Below, piece by piece: positions 1-13,362 of a stretch of DNA of 64,000 bases (position 1 is its first letter; each line of letters starts with the position of its first letter). A program made the position numbers and the translations under genes. The DNA comes from Chionoecetes opilio (Eukaryota; Arthropoda; Malacostraca; Decapoda; Majidae): NCBI GenBank assembly GCA_016584305.1, contig JACEEZ010000465.1, forward strand, positions 1-64,000, read 5' to 3'. Below the pieces are notes generated by a model. It saw only the letters and a program-made list of their open reading frames with translations, did no database searches and was not told the origin of the DNA.

Positions 1-558
1 ATTATATTATTTTTTTATATATTTTTTTTATTATATTTTAATATGATATGTTTTTATGTATATTTATTATATATTATATATAGATATATTTAATTTTTGG
101 ATATGTATATGTTTTTTATGAATATTATATTAAAATGAAATATTATATATATTTTAATAATTTTATATAATATAATATGTTTAAAATTTTATATATATTT
201 TAATGTATATTAATGTATATTAATATTTATATGTATTTTTATATAATATATATATATATGTAATATATAATATATGATATAATAATATATAAATATTGTA
301 AATTTTATTTTTTTAAATATGTAAAATTAGATATATATATATATTTTATATATATGTATATATATATATATAGTATATATGTTGTAGTATTAATATATAA
401 TATGTATTATATATATATATATATTTTAATGAATAATGATATAGTATGTATTTTTAAAATATTATATGTATATATATATGTATTTATAAAATTATATATG
501 TATATGTTATATATTTTAATATGATATATATATATATATATATATTAATATATATATA

Positions 559-560
<2 letters not shown>
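1..560. repeat. AT-rich low-complexity DNA
   Basis: Almost pure A/T with many short TATATA runs. No gene signal is visible. It runs directly into a (GA)n tract. Confidence 0.85.
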
Positions 561-597
<37 letters not shown>

Positions 598-632
598 AGA
601 GAGAGAGGAGGAGAGAGAGGAGAGAGGAGGAG

Positions 633-663
<31 letters not shown>

Positions 664-665
664 AG
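561..665. repeat. (GA)n microsatellite ending in a G run
   Basis: Near-perfect GA dinucleotides with occasional GG interruptions, ending in about 13 consecutive G. Confidence 0.9.
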
Positions 666-1500
666 TCCTTCAAGAATCTGTATTTTTCCCTTACTCATCC
701 CCAACACCCATCCACATCCCAAAACACCCCCCGTTTCCACCCACACCCCCAGTTCCAACACCATCCCCTTCCCCCAAAAAACCCCCCCCAAAACACCCCC
801 CCGTTTCCAACCCCAACATCCAATCTCCCCACCACCAAAACACCCCCTTCCCCACCATCAACACCCCCCATTTCCCCCCACCCAACACCCATCCCCCCCA
901 CACAACACCCTCCCCTTCCCCCCACCCCCAACACCATCCCCTTCCCACCCCCAAAAACCCCACCCCTTCCCCCCACCACCAACACCCACCCCCTTCCCCA
1001 CCACCAAACCCCATCCCATTCCCCCCCCACAAACCCACCCCCCCCCACCCCCCAACACCCCCCCCCTTCCCCCACCACCAACACCCCCCCCCTTTCCCCC
1101 CCCACCAACACCCCCCCCTTTTCCCTACCCCAACACCCCCCCCCTTCCCCCACCACCAACACCCACCCCCTTCCCCACCCCCAAACACCACCCCTTCCCC
1201 CACACCAACACCCACCCCCTACCCCACCATAATATCCTCCCCCCCCCACCACCAACACCCACCCCCCCCCCCCCAAACCCCCACCCATTCCCCCCACCCC
1301 CAAAACACTCACCCACTTCTCCCCCACCAAACCACCCCCTTCCCCCCCCAAATAACAACCACCCCGGCCCTTCCCCCCCCACCAACCCCCACCCCCTTCC
1401 CCCACCACCAATACCACCCCCCTCCCCACCTACCAACACCCACCCCCTTCCCCCCATACCAACACCCCCCCCCCTTTCCCTACTTCCCCCCAAACGCCCC
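666..1500. repeat. C-rich minisatellite-like array
   Basis: Irregular repetition of blocks such as CCCCCTTCCCCCACCACCAA followed by CACC, with a period of roughly 20-25 bases and variable C-run length. The long glycine/tryptophan/valine-rich minus-strand frames here are by-products of composition. Confidence 0.8.
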
Positions 1501-2510
1501 AAAACGCCGCCCGACGCCCCAAAACTTTTTTTTAAACATTTCTCGCCTTTTTGGTTTTGATAGTGTGCAAACCTTCTTGGAAAAGGGCAAGCTTTTTGCT
1601 GCACCAAAAGGAGCATTGTATACCAACCATATCCCCCCCAAAAAAGATCTATCAAAAAACACCAAATTCTTAAGACATTTTATCTCTGTGTTACGTGCTT
1701 CTGGATTAGCGGGGAAGAGACCACCTTCAGTGAGCACGAGCCGTGGGCACGTCTGCCATTGCCAGCAGCGTTTTCGAAGTCGGGGAAATTTACAGATTTG
1801 ATTGCGGTTTTTAAAAAAAAAAGGCTGACTGGATGCAAGAAGTGACAACATTGTTGATACATCGATAAGGGCTTACTTGACTCAGCAAACGGAAATGATG
1901 AAATGATCTGGACGATTACTTTCATGAGCGTGTCGCGTGTCCCAAACATAATCATTACTACTCATTATTACTATTTTCGTCACTACAATTACCATAATCA
2001 CCATCATTGCTGTAATCATAATCATAAATCTTTAATATTATTAGTAACATTAGTATCGCAACCCTTGTCTGACCGTCATCATTATCAGCAATAGTATCAG
2101 CATTGCCTTGACGACCATGACGACCACTACAGTCATGATTTCAACTTTGTTTATAGGCTTCCAGTCACCCCCAAAAACCCCCCATTTCTTCCTTTTGAGA
2201 AATTCCGTGCCTTGGGTTTACACTAAATACCTAATGTCTATTTTCTTCAATAAATTAAGACAAATAGCCAAAGAGCCAATATGTTCTTTGCTTGCAGCCA
2301 ACATCACAACATCGACTACTAATATACAAGAATCAGAACAATTATATCTGATAACACTAAAGAAAAGACGTTCAAGACTAAAAAGTAACAAATACGCTGG
2401 GTTTCCAGGTTCCCCATTACCATAGCAGGAACACTGACAGTAAACTCCATTTTATTTATTATTTTTCTGTTATATTTTCAAAATTCCCTCATTTATCTAT
2501 TTAAAGTTCA
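1501..2510. other. Unclassified single-copy-looking DNA
   Basis: Mixed-composition DNA with short ATC/ATT-rich stretches near 1,960-2,030. No reading frame resembles a known family, and I see no second copy in the window. Confidence 0.5.
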
Positions 2511-2752
2511 TGTGTGTGTGTGTTGTATGTGGGGTTGTTGGGTGTGTGTGTGTTGTGTGTGGTGGGTGGTGTGTGTGTTTGTGCGTGTGTGTGTGTGCGT
2601 GTGGGTACGGTGGTGTGTGTGGTGCGCGTGCGTGTGTGTGTGGTGTGGTGGTGTGTGTGTGTGTGTGTGGTGTTGTGGTGTGTGTTTGTGCGTGGTGTGT
2701 GTGGTGTGCGTGTAGTGTGTGGTGTGTGTTTTGGGGCGTGGGGCGGCGTATG

Positions 2753-2821
<69 letters not shown>
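2511..2821. repeat. (GT)n microsatellite
   Basis: Imperfect GT repeats becoming a perfect run in the last 65 bases or so. Open frames on both strands (Cys/Val and Thr/His polymers) are artefacts. Confidence 0.95.
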
Positions 2822-2822
<1 letters not shown>

Positions 2823-2970
2823 CATTGCATTACGACACTGGAGTGTCGTACCCACAAAGAAACGCATCAAGAAAAACACACTTTTTTCATAATTAATCAA
2901 GCATCAACAATATCAACAATCATACATATCATCGCGGCGAAATAGTAAAAATAGTATAGTAGAGAATATT

Positions 2971-3367
2971 TATAGTAGTAGTAGTAGTAGTAGTAGAGTA
3001 GTAGGGTTTAGTATTTGTGTAGTGTAGTAGTGGTAGTGTAGTAGTAGTGTAGTAGTAGTAGTAGAGTAGTGTAGTAGTTGGTAGGTATAGTTGTAGTAGT
3101 AGTAGCAGTGTAGTAGTAGCAGTAGAGTAGTAGTAGTAGTAGTAGTAGTAGTTGTAGTAGTAGTAGTAGTAGTAGTAGTAGAGTAGTAGCAGTAGTATAG
3201 TTGTGTAGTGTAGTAGAGTAGTATTAGTAGTAGTAGCAGTAGCAGTTAGTAGTAGTATTTGATAGTAGTAGGAGATAGTAATAGCAAAAATGTAGTAGTA
3301 GTAGTAGTGTAGTGTAGTGTAGTGTAGTGTAGTAGTAGTAGATAGTGTAGAGAGTAATATTAGAGTA

Positions 3368-3430
<63 letters not shown>
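2971..3430. repeat. (TAG)n trinucleotide tract
   Basis: Long imperfect TAG/GTA repeats with short GTGTAG interruptions. Confidence 0.95.
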
Positions 3431-3441
3431 AAAGTCTAAGT

Positions 3442-4130
3442 CAGTGCTCCTCAACCTTTTTTTGATGTCGTGACCCCTATTTAGTGATTTGGTAAGAGCT
3501 GTCCCCCACAATTTTTTTCTTTTTAAAAACCCACGGTTTACTTCAAAATTAACTAATATTCTACAAAATAATAGGTGGGAAAAGCAGCTTCACTCTCTTT
3601 TTAAATGTAAGTGTACATTTTTTCTGTAAAATAAAAGGGCAGTCTAAAACTATAAATAACAAGGAAAAATTAAATACTTTGGGAATTACCGGCAAATGCA
3701 TGTTTCTTCGGGAAAACCCAAGTAAAATACACCTAATATGCTTTATTTTTGGAACCCAGAAAACAAAGCTTTTTCCACAAGAAAAAAAAAATCAGGGGCG
3801 GGGCTCTGTTGCAATTTGCTGCTATCAGCTTAAATGAGCATAGAAAATTTTTCAAGTGCAACCCGAAAAAGAGGACCAATTTCAAAAATGGCTTTCCTTT
3901 TCTGTGCCTTTATTAAAACTAAGCTGAAAAATTTTGCCGACACCACATGATTTGTGGAGGCAGGCATCAGGCAGGAAACCTAGAATGAAACATAGGAGGC
4001 TTAATTTTTTGAAAGTGCTTTTTAAAGAAAAATCCAAATGAAGCCCCCAATTGGCTGGCATCAGAATGATCAGTTCATCATGTGGAAAGTCTGAGGTTCT
4101 TGGAAATAGAAGTAAAGGGTTTTCCTGCTA
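3442..4130. mobile_element. hAT-like transposon end and decayed interior
   Basis: At 3,442 the sequence CAGTGCTCCTCAACC opens a stretch continuing TTTTTTTGATGTCGTGACCC. This resembles the terminal inverted repeats of Charlie-type hAT elements, which typically begin CAGTG.TTCTCAACC and carry a GACCC motif. The matching opposite end (GGTTGAGNAGCACTG) is not visible downstream before the LINE copy that begins at 4,133, so the right boundary is uncertain. The interior has no recognisable transposase frame. The end assignment rests on motif recognition only. Confidence 0.45.
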
Positions 4131-4132
4131 AA

Positions 4133-5175
4133 GTCAATCAATCTTTATCATTAGGGGATCCCCCGGGGGGGGCGCGTCCCCCTCGCCCACCCTGGGGCGC
4201 CACTCCCGGGGGTCCCCCACGTGCGAGTTCCAGCAGGTCCTTTCCCATACCAAGCAGCTTCGACAAGGACATCAACTGCCCCAGCCCCGAGCCTTTTGGG
4301 CGCCCCTTGGGCCCCTCCACGCCCGGATTGTCTTACGATACAAACCGAGAGAAGGATCGGTTTTAGGGGGAGGGCCACATGCCCATATAGCCCAAGTTGG
4401 GTGACGATATGCAGGTAATAGGCCTCATTTGTCCACGGTGCAATCGTGATTGACACGTAATCATCCGCGATACCCCAGATTCTGCGAAGACACTTATTAC
4501 CAAAGGCATTTTTCGTTCTTTAAGTATATTTTGGTCCATGTCTCACCCATGAGTAGGACAGGGACACAAGTGACTTTAAGATCCGGTCTTTTTCCTCCTG
4601 ACAGGTACCCCAACGCCCCAAAACCCCGCTGAGCGAGTCCTAACACCGAGGGGGTATGCCAACCGCCGTAAGATTCTTTACTGACCCACCGATTAGGACG
4701 CGACCAAATGTAAAAAATTTCCAAGATCTCAATGTCCTGCCACACGCATGAAAGACGTACTCTTTTATCTAGTAAGTCTCCAAAAAAAACCTGGACCTGG
4801 TTTGAGCCAGGAGACCCCAAGTCCCCAAAAGGGTTTGCCCCTCGTGCAGCGCCTCGGACCACACAGGGGCTCCCGCGATCAGCAAAGATTTGCATCACGG
4901 AAAAAAAAGATCAGTGATTGGGTTTTCCGCGGATGCTCCCCAACACTTTTATCTACAACCTTGTCCAAAACCCAGTCCCTACAAAGCGTTGAAAAGTGAT
5001 GGGAAGGACAACCCTTGCCTCACCCGATTACAGGAAAAAAGTGGATACACCTGCTCACACTTTACAGCACTCGTCCCCGAATACAGACCCGTTACAAAGT
5101 CAGGTTTGGTAATCCCGGGGGACATTCGACCTCAGTGTCGCTTTCGCACACTATGTGCCAGCCCCTGCCAGCAAA
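4133..5175 (-). mobile_element. Non-LTR retrotransposon copy 1 (5'-truncated, decayed)
   Basis: This aligns by eye along its whole length with the minus-strand LINE at 62,993-64,000. Shared landmarks are the terminal GTCAATCAATC, the TTTCCCATACCAAGCAGCT block, CACATGCCCATATAGCC, the CTTATTACCAAAGGCAT block and the region facing the reverse-transcriptase motifs. On the minus strand it ends in TTGATTGATTGAC, the same 3' terminus as the other copies, and its 5' part is missing. The coding frame is broken many times, with extra C/G/A runs that partly look like base-calling noise. Proline- or glycine-rich frames over it are not proteins. The left (5') limit near 5,175 is approximate. Confidence 0.8.
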
Positions 5176-5595
5176 CCATAGAGTATCAAAGACTTCAAAA
5201 AACAGAAAAACCCTGTTTTACATTTCTTTTCTTTTTTCACTGCAGTTTAAACAAAATTTTTTTCCCCCATATTGAAAAAAAAACCTTTACCCTTTTTTTT
5301 TACCCTATATTTATTTTCCCTATCTATACGGGAAAGTGGGTGATTCGCCACCCACCTGTCCCCCCCAGGACAGCCCCCGTTTTCCCCCCCTCATCAGTCT
5401 CGCCCCCTTTAGGTGGATCGTCCCCCCAGGTTGAATAGCATGGCTAAGTGGGTTTAGAAAATCCCCAATAGGTTAATTAATGGGGGGGGTGGTTTGTGGA
5501 GGGTTGGGTTAAGTATAAATTTTAGTTTATATTAAAAATTTTTATTGGGGGGTTATTTTATATATAGGTTTTTATTAAAAGTAAAAATTAAAAAA
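5176..5595. other. Unclassified low-complexity DNA
   Basis: Homopolymer-rich sequence with C, T and G runs and no recognisable feature. Confidence 0.5.
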
Positions 5596-7211
5596 GTAGT
5601 AGTGTAGTGTAGTGTAGTAGTAGTAGTAGTAGTAGTAGGAAATAGTAGTAATAATAATAATAAAGTAATAGTAGTAGGTTTGTAGTAGAGTAGTGTAGTA
5701 TAGTAGTAGTAAAAGTAGTAGAGTAGTAGTAGTAATAAAGTAGTATAGTAAAGTAATAGTAGTATTATAATAGAGTAGTAGTAGTTAGTAGAGATAGTAG
5801 TATAGTATAGTAATAGTAGTAGAGTAGATTAATAGTAATAGTATTTGTATAGTAGTAGTAGTGTAGTAGTAGTAGTGTAGTAGTAGTAGTTAGTAGAGTA
5901 GTAATGGTAATAGTGGTATTAATGTAGAGTAAATAGTTTGTGTAGTGTAGTAGTAATATGAGTAGTAGTAGTAGTGAGTAGAGTTTGTAGTAGTAGTAGT
6001 GGGAAATTTGTTTTAGTAGTAGTGGTATAATTAGTGTAGTAGTAGTAGTAGTAGGGTATAGTAATATAGTAGTAGTATAGTAGTTAGTATAGTAGTAGCA
6101 TAGTAGTAGTAGTAATAGTAGTAGTAAATAGTGGTAAAATTAGTAGTAATAGTGTAGTATATAGTAGAGTAGTAGTATAATGTAGAGTAGTAGTAGTAGT
6201 AGTAGTATAGTAGTGTAGTAGTAATAGTAGTAGTAGTAAATTTTTATTTTTTTTATTATATTATTATTTGTAAGTATTTAAATAGTAGTAGTAGTAGTAG
6301 TGTGTAGTAGTAAGTATAGTAGTGTAGTAGCAGTAAGGTTATAGTAGTAGTAGTGAAATTAGTAGTAGTAATAGTAGTGTAGTAATGGATAGTAGTAGTA
6401 GTAGTAGTTAGTGTAGTAGTAGAGTAGTAGTATAGCAGTAGTAGAAAAGTGTAGCTTTAGTAGTAGAGTAGTAGTAGTATAGTAGAGCGTAGTAGTAGCA
6501 GTAGTAGCAGTGTAGTAGTAGTAGAAGTAGTAGTATAGAGTAGTAGTAGCAGCATGTAGCAGTAGTGTAGTAGTAGCAGTGTGTAGCAGTAGTAGTAGTA
6601 ATAGTAGTAGTAGTAGTTAGGAGTAGTAGTGTATTTGTAGTAGTAGTAGTAGAGTTTGTAGTAGTAGTAATAGTAGAGTAGTAAATTTATTATTATTATT
6701 TTTATTTTTATTATTATTATATTATTATTATTATTATTTATTTGTAGTAGTAGTAGTAGTATAGTGTAGTATAGTAGTAGTAGGTGTAGTAGTAGTAGTA
6801 GCAGTAATGGGAGTAGTAGTAGTAGTGGAATTGTATGAATAGTAGTAGTAGTAAAGGTAGTAGTGTAGTAGTAGTAGCAGTAGTAGTAGCGTAGTAGCAG
6901 TAGAGTAGTAGTAGAAGTAGTAGTAGTAGCAGTAGTGTAATGGTAGGAGTAGTAGAGTGCGTGTAGCAGTAGTATAGTAGTGTAGTAGTAGTAGTGTAGC
7001 AGAGTAGCAGTAGTAGAAGAGTAGTAGCAGTAGTAGCAGTAGAGTGGTTTGAATTTGTTTGTAATAGTAGTAGTAGTGAGTGCAGTAGTAGCAGTAGTAT
7101 AGTAGTAAGTAGTGTAGTAGTAGTAGGTAGTAGCGTAGTAATAGTAGTAGTAGTAGCAGTAGTAGAAGAGTAGTAGTAGCAGTAGTAGTAGAGCAGTAGT
7201 AGCAGTAGTAG
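5596..7211. repeat. Long (TAG)n tract, about 1.6 kb
   Basis: Imperfect TAG/AGT repeats with AGC, AAT and GTGTAG interruptions, plus two short TTATTA islands near 6,240-6,280 and 6,685-6,740. Minus-strand Thr/Leu/Tyr polymers are artefacts. Confidence 0.95.
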
Positions 7212-7925
7212 AAAAGTATAGTTTTGGGAAACAAATATGAAAACACGAAAAAGACGGGGGCGGAAGATAAAAAAAACTAACGAATAAATAATAATAGGAT
7301 AATTTATGATATTTTTCAAATCAATTATTGATGGTATTATCGATAATAATTAATTACGTTCCCACAAAACAGATGACAAACACACACTGCCTTTTTCGGG
7401 GTCGATGCCAATAGCAGTTTTTCAATGCTCGCAACACCTCCAACCTTTCTGAATCAACATGGGACTTTTCAGCAGGGAAAAAAAGAAATGAAGGGAATCC
7501 CCAAACCCTGATAGAAAAAAGAACAAAACTTTCAATGCAGCACAATGCTCTTAAAAATTTTACCCCCGAAAAAAATGTACAGCGAAAAGAACAAAACTAA
7601 AAAGAAAAACAACAAGCCAAAAGTTGTGATATTTCTTTTAAATTTGCCCCAGAGTTAAAAAAAAAAATAAAAACCACATAGTTTTAAAAGTGACCCCGTA
7701 GTTTTGTATAGTTTGTGGGTTGGACGGCTATATCAGGAACTGTGAAGGGCTTCCGCCTTGGCAGGGCATGGTGCCGAGGGTGGGGGGAGAGGGACGGGGG
7801 TGAGGAGGAGGGGGTGGGGAAGCAAAGCAGGGTAAATGAAGGAGGAAAGGAAAGGGGAAAGAGAGCAAAGATGATAGGGAAAAAAAAAAGAAAGAAATTG
7901 AGTGCGGGAATTAATTTCCCTCGAG
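7212..7925. other. Unclassified DNA
   Basis: AT-rich, with poly-A runs near 7,660. No coding pattern recognised. Confidence 0.4.
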
Positions 7926-8143
7926 AAGAGGGAGAGAGAGAAGGGGGAGAGAAGAGAGAGAGAGAGGAGAGAGAGAGGAGAGAGAGAGAGAGAGGGGGAG
8001 AGAGAGAGAGAAGAGGGGAGAGAGAGGGGAGGGGAAGAAAAGAGAGGGGGGAAGAGAAAAGAGGGGTAGAGGAGAGGGGGAAAAGAGAGAGAGAGAGAGA
8101 GAGAGAGAAAAGAGAGAGAGAGAGAGGAGGAGAGAAGAGAGAG

Positions 8144-8182
<39 letters not shown>

Positions 8183-8226
8183 GAGAGAGAGGAGAGGGGA
8201 GAGGGGGAGAGAGAGAGAGAGAGAAA
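7926..8226. repeat. (GA)n microsatellite
   Basis: Purine tract of GA and GGA blocks. Confidence 0.95.
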
Positions 8227-11175
8227 AGGGGGTTGATACTTGAAAGTTTTTTGTGGCTTGGTTTTAATCCCAACGGGGTCATAATAAATTCCTCCCAGTC
8301 GAAAAGCCAGGGTTTCCATTAAGCCCAAGCTTTTGGTGGGGGACCCAGGCTATAAATAATGTCCTTGTCTCTCGTGGACAAAAGGGGCTTTTGATACACT
8401 TTTGACACACCTAATAATTTTAAGTAAAGAAGTGATGCAACAAAAACCCTTTAAAAATAATAATGATAATAAAAAATAAAAATAAACGCTAAAAATTTTT
8501 TTCTAAGAAGAAGAAAATGATAAAAACCAATAATGATAACTATGATAAATAGTGAAAATCATCAAAAAAAATATAATGGGAAATTAATGGCCCAAAAAAA
8601 GGCCCTAATAAAAATAAAATTTTTTTTAATAATATTAATAGTGATAAAAAGGATATCGATAAAACAATGAGAAAAAAAAATCTCTATTAAAATAAAAATT
8701 TAAAATTTGATAATAATAGTCAAAATGTAAAATAATATCACTACTGAATATAAAATTTAATAATGAAAAAATTAATGAATTTATAATAAGGATAAGATAA
8801 AAAGATCCCGGGGGAAAAATCGGATATTTCAATAACAAAAACAGTAAGATTGATGTTTGTTTAAAGTAGATTTTTTAAAAAAAAAAAAAAAAAAAAATTC
8901 AAACTTTTAATATATGGAAAATTCAAAATTAAATTGCAGGACTAATAACCATTGCCAAACAGGGCCCTGTACCAAATATATACAGGAAATCTTTTTTATA
9001 GCCATAAATATACACTTTACACACATATACATATGAAACCCACACTTTCAGTTTAACTTTTACATATATACACATAACATATACACCATGTAAAAGGGGC
9101 ATACACCCCACACACATACACACCCCAAAACATATTATCACACCCCCCACATAAATCAAAACCCCCCACACATTGAATAACAAAAGTACAAAAATTAAAT
9201 ATTTCCGTTTGGGGTTTTTTTTTCCCTTGAATATTTCTGCCCTTCCCCTTGTATCTAAACGAGTGAAGTGCCGGGGGAATTTTTTACACGCTCCTGCAGG
9301 GTGCCCCAAACCCCTTGGGCCCCCCCCAAAAAATTGACACTTTTTTGGTGCTTTTGTGATGGCTCAAAGGGGGGAGTTTGGGTTTATTTTTTCCCGTGGG
9401 GTGTAAATAGTGGGAGACGGTATCTGAAGCCCTTTTCAACGGGTGAATATAAAAAAGCTTTGTACACCAAAAAACAGGTTTGAAGGGGGTTGGGAATTTT
9501 CATAAAATTGATGTCTTATTTTCAAAAAAGAGGGATTTTTGGTGGGCCCATACTTTTTTTGGTGATACGGGGGTCCCGGTTTGAACCTTTTCTGGGCAAT
9601 GACTAGGTTATCAAAGTAAGTTTTGGGTGTGCCCCCCCATACTGTTGAAAAATAAAACCTATAGGGTTTAAACAACTGACAGGTATATTTGTTTTTAAAC
9701 CCTTGGGTTTTAATAACTGTCCCCACCCGTAAAATTTTCCCAAATATTTTAAAAATTTTTTATTCTTACATCATCAAATGGATTTCCCCAATTTTTAGTT
9801 TACTGTTATTGTTTTTCCCTAAAAACTGTTTTTCCTTTAAAATTTGGGTTTTATCTCACGGCCCCCAAATTTTAAAATTTTTCCCAAAAATCGGGGGTTG
9901 TTTTCCTATTTTGAGTGTGATATCATGCAGTGTGTTTTAGAGATTTTTAAGGGGAAATTTTTGTTCTCAAAAACCCAGTTTGATAGTTTCCCCTATTTCT
10001 GTTTTCCCAGAGAAATTCTTATTTCATAAAAATCTTGGCCCTTAGGAAGATGGTAGTGTCGTCAGAAAAAAAGTAAAAAATTAATCTATTTTTAAACTAC
10101 GTGTTATATCTTTTATATTACCCAAACTAATATTGGCCTAAAAGGGACCCCTGGGGTACCCCGCGGGCTAATGGATCTCTGGTGGAGACTTTTTTTTCCA
10201 TAAAAAAGGGTATTGTTTTCTTTGCCCTTTAAGTCACCGGGAAAACCATTTTTGAATCCCGGGCCAAACGGATCCCATAAACAATTAATTTCTGTGGGCC
10301 AAAATATTATGAGGGTTTGGTATAAAAGGGTTTACCCCCGGTCAAAAAAAAACCACCCCACTGGTTCATTTTTTTACCCAAAGGGCAGATTTAAAAAATT
10401 TTGGGAAAAAGGTGGTGTAGTAGTCCCAACCTGTGGCGGGGCCGGGCCCCCAAACCTTCTGGGACCTTTTTAATAGGGAATGCTGAGTAAGATCATGAAT
10501 TACTCTTATGACGGAATTTTTCTTTAATTACTCTTATGACGGAAATTTTTTTTCAAAGTTTTGACTGAAGTTTGGGAAAGAATTGCTATTGCCCGGTCTT
10601 TATTGTGTAGGGTTGCGGGGGGCCCCTTTTTTATAGATAAAAAATTACTTTTGAAATCGGGGTAAGTGCTTTAAAAAGGGAAACCCCTCTTTAAAGGATG
10701 TATTTATGATAATTTTTAAGGGAAAAGGGGGAAAGATTTCATCACAATTCTTTTATTATATTAATATAAATGTAAACAGGGCCCTGGTGAGTTACTTTAA
10801 GTTTTTTGAATTAGGGACTTTTTTTCTGGTTTTGGTAGGTCTTTGAAAAAATGAAAACTGAGTGGATTCGGGGAAGGAACCCTTTTATATAAAACGGGAG
10901 TTGATCTTACTTGTCCCCGGGGTGTTCCCCACATTGAAAAAGTATCGTTAAATCCTTGTGCTATAGCCTCGCTTTTTTGACGTTGTTCTGTTGTCTTTGT
11001 AGTGTGAGGGAAAGGGTGGAGGCTAGGTTCCCTTATTTTTTTCCCCATGACCCTGTTTATATTTTTCCCAAAGTGTTTTTAAGGTTTCCTGCATTATCTT
11101 TGATTTTTTTGGTGCGTAACCCTTTCTTTTTGGGCTTTTCTTATTGTGCTTTTAGCTAAATTTCCCTAACCTCCG
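8227..11175. other. Unclassified, noisy AT-rich DNA
   Basis: Contains a poly-A run at 8,877-8,897, an ACACAT-rich patch around 9,015-9,165 and many runs of four or more identical bases (GGGG, CCCC, AAAA, TTTT) from about 9,300 onward. No gene, RNA or repeat family was recognised. The homopolymer excess suggests poor consensus quality. Confidence 0.45.
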
Positions 11176-11177
11176 AT

Positions 11178-11245
11178 TGAGGGGAGAGAGAGGAAAAGAG
11201 AGGAGAAGAGAGAGAGGAGAGGGGGAGAGAGAGAGAGAGAGAGAG
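11178..11245. repeat. (GA)n microsatellite
   Basis: Purine GA/GGA repeats. Confidence 0.85.
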
Positions 11246-11589
11246 TTTCTTTATAGTTTTTTCTTTTTTACAAAAACATGGGCAAGGCAACAACTGCCCC
11301 CAACAACCCACCAGCTGCCAAAGGCAAATTTCCCTCTCTTCCATTACTCTCACTCCCACTCCCCGGTCTCAAACTCTTTTTTTTCCCCCACTCTCCCACT
11401 ACCATTTTCCCCCTTTTTCCCCCTCTTTCCTCCCTCCCTTCAAGTTTTCCCCTTTCCCCTCCACTAAACTCGTCCCCCCCTAAAACCCCCCCAATCCCTC
11501 CTCCCCCTCAGCCCCCCCCAAAGGGGTCCCAGACATAACTACGCAGGGTTTTTGGGTTTAAAACCCGGGGTGTATTGTGGGAAAGGGCC

Positions 11590-12040
11590 CGGGTTGCCGC
11601 GGGGGGACCTAGGGAAGGGGAAAACTCCCCGGCGATGGAAGAATTTCGATTTTTTTTTTGCGGGGAAATTGATTTTCCAGTGCTATTTTTCATGCCCCTT
11701 TTCTCGCTGACAACACTATAGAAAAACCCTGAGGTAAGGCTGATGTGCAGACCCTTTTAAACCAAAAAAACAGAGTCATAACAGACCCTCGTAAAAAGGT
11801 AACCCAACTGGTAGGACGTAATGTGTCCCTCCCCCTTTTTCTTATTTTCTTAATGAGACTCTGTTTGTGACTTTTTTCCCTGGTTTAGAACCATTTGCAT
11901 ATAAAACCACCCCCCTCAGGTCTTCTCTATGTTTTTCAGCTAGCAGGGAAAATATACCCCTTTGGAAAAATAAATTTTCGCCCAAAACAACCGAAATTTT
12001 TTCTTTCCGAGTTTTCCCTTTTTGAGGTTGTACATATTCA
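11590..12040. repeat. Sub-palindrome inside the left arm
   Basis: CTGACAACACTATAGAAA near 11,709 and CTGAGG near 11,730 are matched in reverse by CCTCAGG at 11,917 and TCTATGTTTTTCAG near 11,927. AACAGAGTC at 11,770 is matched by GACTCTGTT at 11,856. An outer pair, AGAATTTCGATTTT near 11,640 and CGAAATTTTTTC near 11,991, brackets the same axis near 11,820. The mirror copy lies at about 14,360-14,800. Confidence 0.6.
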
Positions 12041-12516
12041 GGGTTAATGTTTTAAAAAAACCTTTTTAAATTGATTTCCCTTTTGTTTTTTTTTTTTCCC
12101 CTCATAATAATAAGTGGGTCCCTCTTGGTTTAAGTTTTTTATTTTGACGACCCAAAGGGAATATTTTTTGAGTCTATACCCCCCACAACCTTTGCTTTGA
12201 TTTATCTTATTTTCCCCACCCATAAAAAAAGTTGCAAAAACCCACGGTGAATTACCCCCCCTTCCCCTCATGTTTTATCCCGGGTACTGTGGGTTCCCGT
12301 ATTTTTCTCCCTACAAAATGGGGAAAACCGCCGAGGGAAAATGGCGGGGTTTAGTTTTTGTTTTGTTTTATCTCTTTACCCCATCCACAAAAAATTTGGC
12401 AAAACCCACGGTGAATTCCCCACCCTTGCCCCCAGGAAACCTGGTACTCTCGCTCCCAAAAATGTTTCGCCTACATAAATGGGGGGAAAAACTCGCCGAC
12501 GGTAAGGTTAGGTTAG

Positions 12517-12930
12517 GGAATAATGGACGAGATTCGCGGCGTTTTCAGAGAAAGACTTTTTTTTCGGGCCTACAATAGGGCTTTTTTTAATGGAATAGTT
12601 TTTTTTGCCCAAACTTTTTTTAAAAAAAAAAAAAAAAAAAATTAAAAAAACCTAACCTTATGGGTTTTTTTAATAAAACCTAACATTCCCTTTAACCCAA
12701 ACAAAGTATCCCCTAACCTAACCTTATGGGTTTAATTTTAAAACCAAAAAGCCCCAAGATTCAGTTTTTTTAAGGGAAAAAAGGGTTACCTTTAAATTCT
12801 TTTTTTTTAAAATGTTTTTTATGGGTATGTACAAAAAAAAAAACATCTCATTAGAAAAAGCACATATTTTTGGGCCCAAAAAAAAATGTCGGTGTCCTAA
12901 AAACACCGCGAAACTCTCGTCCATTAAACC
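12517..12930. mobile_element. Foldback/TTAGG element, unit 1
   Basis: The left arm begins GGAATAATGGACGAGATTCG and continues through TTTTCAGAGA, CCTACAATAGG and AATGGA. The right arm is its reverse, ending CGCGAAACTCTCGTCCATTA. Between the arms lie CCTAACCTTATGGG blocks, the complement of the AAGGTTAGG blocks in unit 3. TTAGGTTAGG lies immediately outside both arms. Confidence 0.7.
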
Positions 12931-13199
12931 GGGTTAGGTTACCGTTGGGTTTTACCGTTAGGTTAGGTCAGTTGGGTTTAAGGAAATTCAAAATCACAGG
13001 AAAAAAGTTTTTATTTTATCCATACTTTACTCACCCCATAACACCTTTAACCCGGCTCCCCCCCCACATTCCTCCCAGTCTACTCTGCATATTTTTTGGT
13101 ATTAGCCCCGAGACACCGAACCCCATTTTTGGTTTGGACGAAACTTTTTTTTTCTGGTGGGGTTTTTATGTGTTTTGAATAAATGCTAATAATTTCTGT

Positions 13200-13208
13200 G
13201 GCAATTTT

Positions 13209-13242
<34 letters not shown>

Positions 13243-13330
13243 TTTTTTTTTTTATTTTTTTTTTTTTTTTTTTTTTTTTGTTTTTTAGGTAAAGGTTGGG
13301 TTTAGGTTTAGGTTAAAAATTTTTTTGGTT

Positions 13331-13360
<30 letters not shown>
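13200..13360. repeat. Poly-T/poly-A centre of the palindrome
   Basis: About 70 T with rare interruptions, then GGTTTAGGTTTAGGTT, then poly-A. This is the symmetry axis region. Homopolymer length is unlikely to be accurate. Confidence 0.7.

Positions 13361-13362
<2 letters not shown>

Noticed and set aside
3450..4130. hAT transposase inside the 3,442 element
   Set aside because: No frame shows the dimerisation motif or D.RW segment. Only the terminus is supported.
4082..4456. Proline-rich or glycine-rich protein frames
   Set aside because: They lie on the 3' untranslated part of LINE copy 1 and have counterparts at 62,990-63,230, so they are not genes.
7684..8328. Ser/Leu/Pro-rich frame opposite a GA tract
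   Set aside because: Purely a translation of the CT strand of a microsatellite.
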